Positions 5,939 through 6,189 of a DNA stretch of 6,189 nucleotides are shown here, one piece after another; position 1 is the first letter of the stretch, and the number at the start of each line of letters is the position of its first letter. The notes under the pieces were generated by a model. It did no database searches and was not told the DNA's origin. It saw nothing but the letters and a program-made list of their open reading frames with translations. Position numbers and translations under genes: made by a program. The DNA comes from Proteiniphilum sp. UBA4977 (GTDB lineage: Bacteria; Bacteroidota; Bacteroidia; Bacteroidales; Dysgonomonadaceae): assembly GCA_002398565.1 (NCBI GenBank), contig DGZP01000007.1, forward strand, positions 1 through 6,189, in the 5' to 3' direction.

Positions 5939-6189
5939 ATGCTAAAAAACAGAAGAGATTTTATTAAAAAAGTGGCTCTGGCCGGTGCATCAGTTGCTGC
6001 CATCCCTGCCCTGCAGGGCTGCAACAAAGGCAACAAAGAAATTGCAGCTCTCAATGGCGTATCAAATCTGAAAGACAATAAGTTGAAAAGCAAACTGATT
6101 GTTCCGCAGAACAACGGAATCAAGATTAGCGGTACATTTTTAGATGAAATTTCTCATGATATTCCCCACCAAAATTGGGGTGAAGCAGA
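5939..6189 (+). CDS. Tat/lipoprotein-signal protein, probable DUF4434 family (3' end outside window)
   Basis: The first 83 codons of a gene that runs off the right edge. It starts at the ATG after AGAGAATA, 23 bp after the esterase stop. The N-terminus MLKNRRDFIKKVALAGASVA is a twin-arginine signal, followed by PALQGC with a lipobox-like Cys28, so a Tat-exported lipoprotein is likely. After a polar linker, the mature region begins GIKISGTFLDEISHDIPHQN followed by WGEA. I recognise this as the first strand of DUF4434-type barrel proteins, which are often annotated as Tat-signal domain proteins in Bacteroidota. It parallels IEGSWFEF in the protein ending at 1214, although the two are too different for a confident pairwise alignment over this short part. 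Family assignment is moderate; function unknown, possibly glycosidase-like. Confidence 0.7.
   Translation, partial: MLKNRRDFIKKVALAGASVAAIPALQGCNKGNKEIAALNGVSNLKDNKLKSKLIVPQNNGIKISGTFLDEISHDIPHQNWGEA

Noticed and set aside
5917..6123. 68-codon open frame on the - strand with a hydrophobic start region
   Set aside because: It overlaps the Tat signal and start of the gene at 5939; its hydrophobicity is explained by the complement of the signal-peptide codons.
1..6189. Search for tRNA, rRNA, CRISPR repeats, IS ends or phage genes
   Set aside because: No repeat-spacer pattern, transposase or integrase motif, terminal inverted repeats, or tRNA-like cloverleaf was seen on reading both strands.

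Overview
The window looks like part of a carbohydrate-processing gene cluster from a Bacteroidota (Bacteroidales-type) bacterium. The evidence is the protein families (AGE-type epimerase, GxDLY/Lipase_GDSL_3 esterase, DUF4434 proteins, Tat-exported FAD_oxidored proteins), A-rich leaders without clear Shine-Dalgarno sequences, and promoter-like matches to the Bacteroidetes TAnnTTTG element. I cannot name a genus from the sequence. All genes are on the + strand, and both window edges cut through genes.

Layout. Positions 1-159 are the last 52 codons of an FAD-dependent oxidoreductase. It overlaps, at a TAATG junction, a Tat-exported DUF4434 (glycosidase-like TIM barrel) protein ending at 1214. 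A 385-bp AT-rich gap (1215-1599) holds promoter candidates and one possible degraded reading frame, and probably divides two transcription units. Next come an N-acylglucosamine 2-epimerase family protein (1627-2853) and, 32 bp later, a complete Tat/lipoprotein-type FAD-dependent oxidoreductase (2886-4598). After a 243-bp gap with a perfect 7-bp inverted repeat come a secreted SGNH/GDSL esterase (4842-5915) and, 23 bp later, the start of a Tat/lipoprotein-type protein (5939 to the right edge) that resembles the beginning of another DUF4434 protein.

How the genes may work together (inference). Every protein whose N-terminus is visible has an export signal except the epimerase. This suggests an envelope module (FAD oxidoreductases, DUF4434 barrel proteins, esterase) that oxidises, cleaves or deacylates a decorated glycan, plus a cytoplasmic epimerase that passes a released amino sugar (ManNAc/GlcNAc type) or a related sugar into metabolism. 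An O-acetylated sialic acid or another acylated glycan is a plausible substrate, but no sialidase, lyase, transporter or SusC/D pair is in view, so the substrate is unresolved.

The main unexplained point is the repeated pairing. There are two FAD_oxidored paralogues (77% identical over the 52 residues that can be compared) and two DUF4434-like proteins on either side of the epimerase. This points to an old tandem duplication, or to a flavoenzyme plus barrel-protein system whose reaction is, to my knowledge, not established. No RNA gene, CRISPR array, insertion sequence or phage feature was seen.
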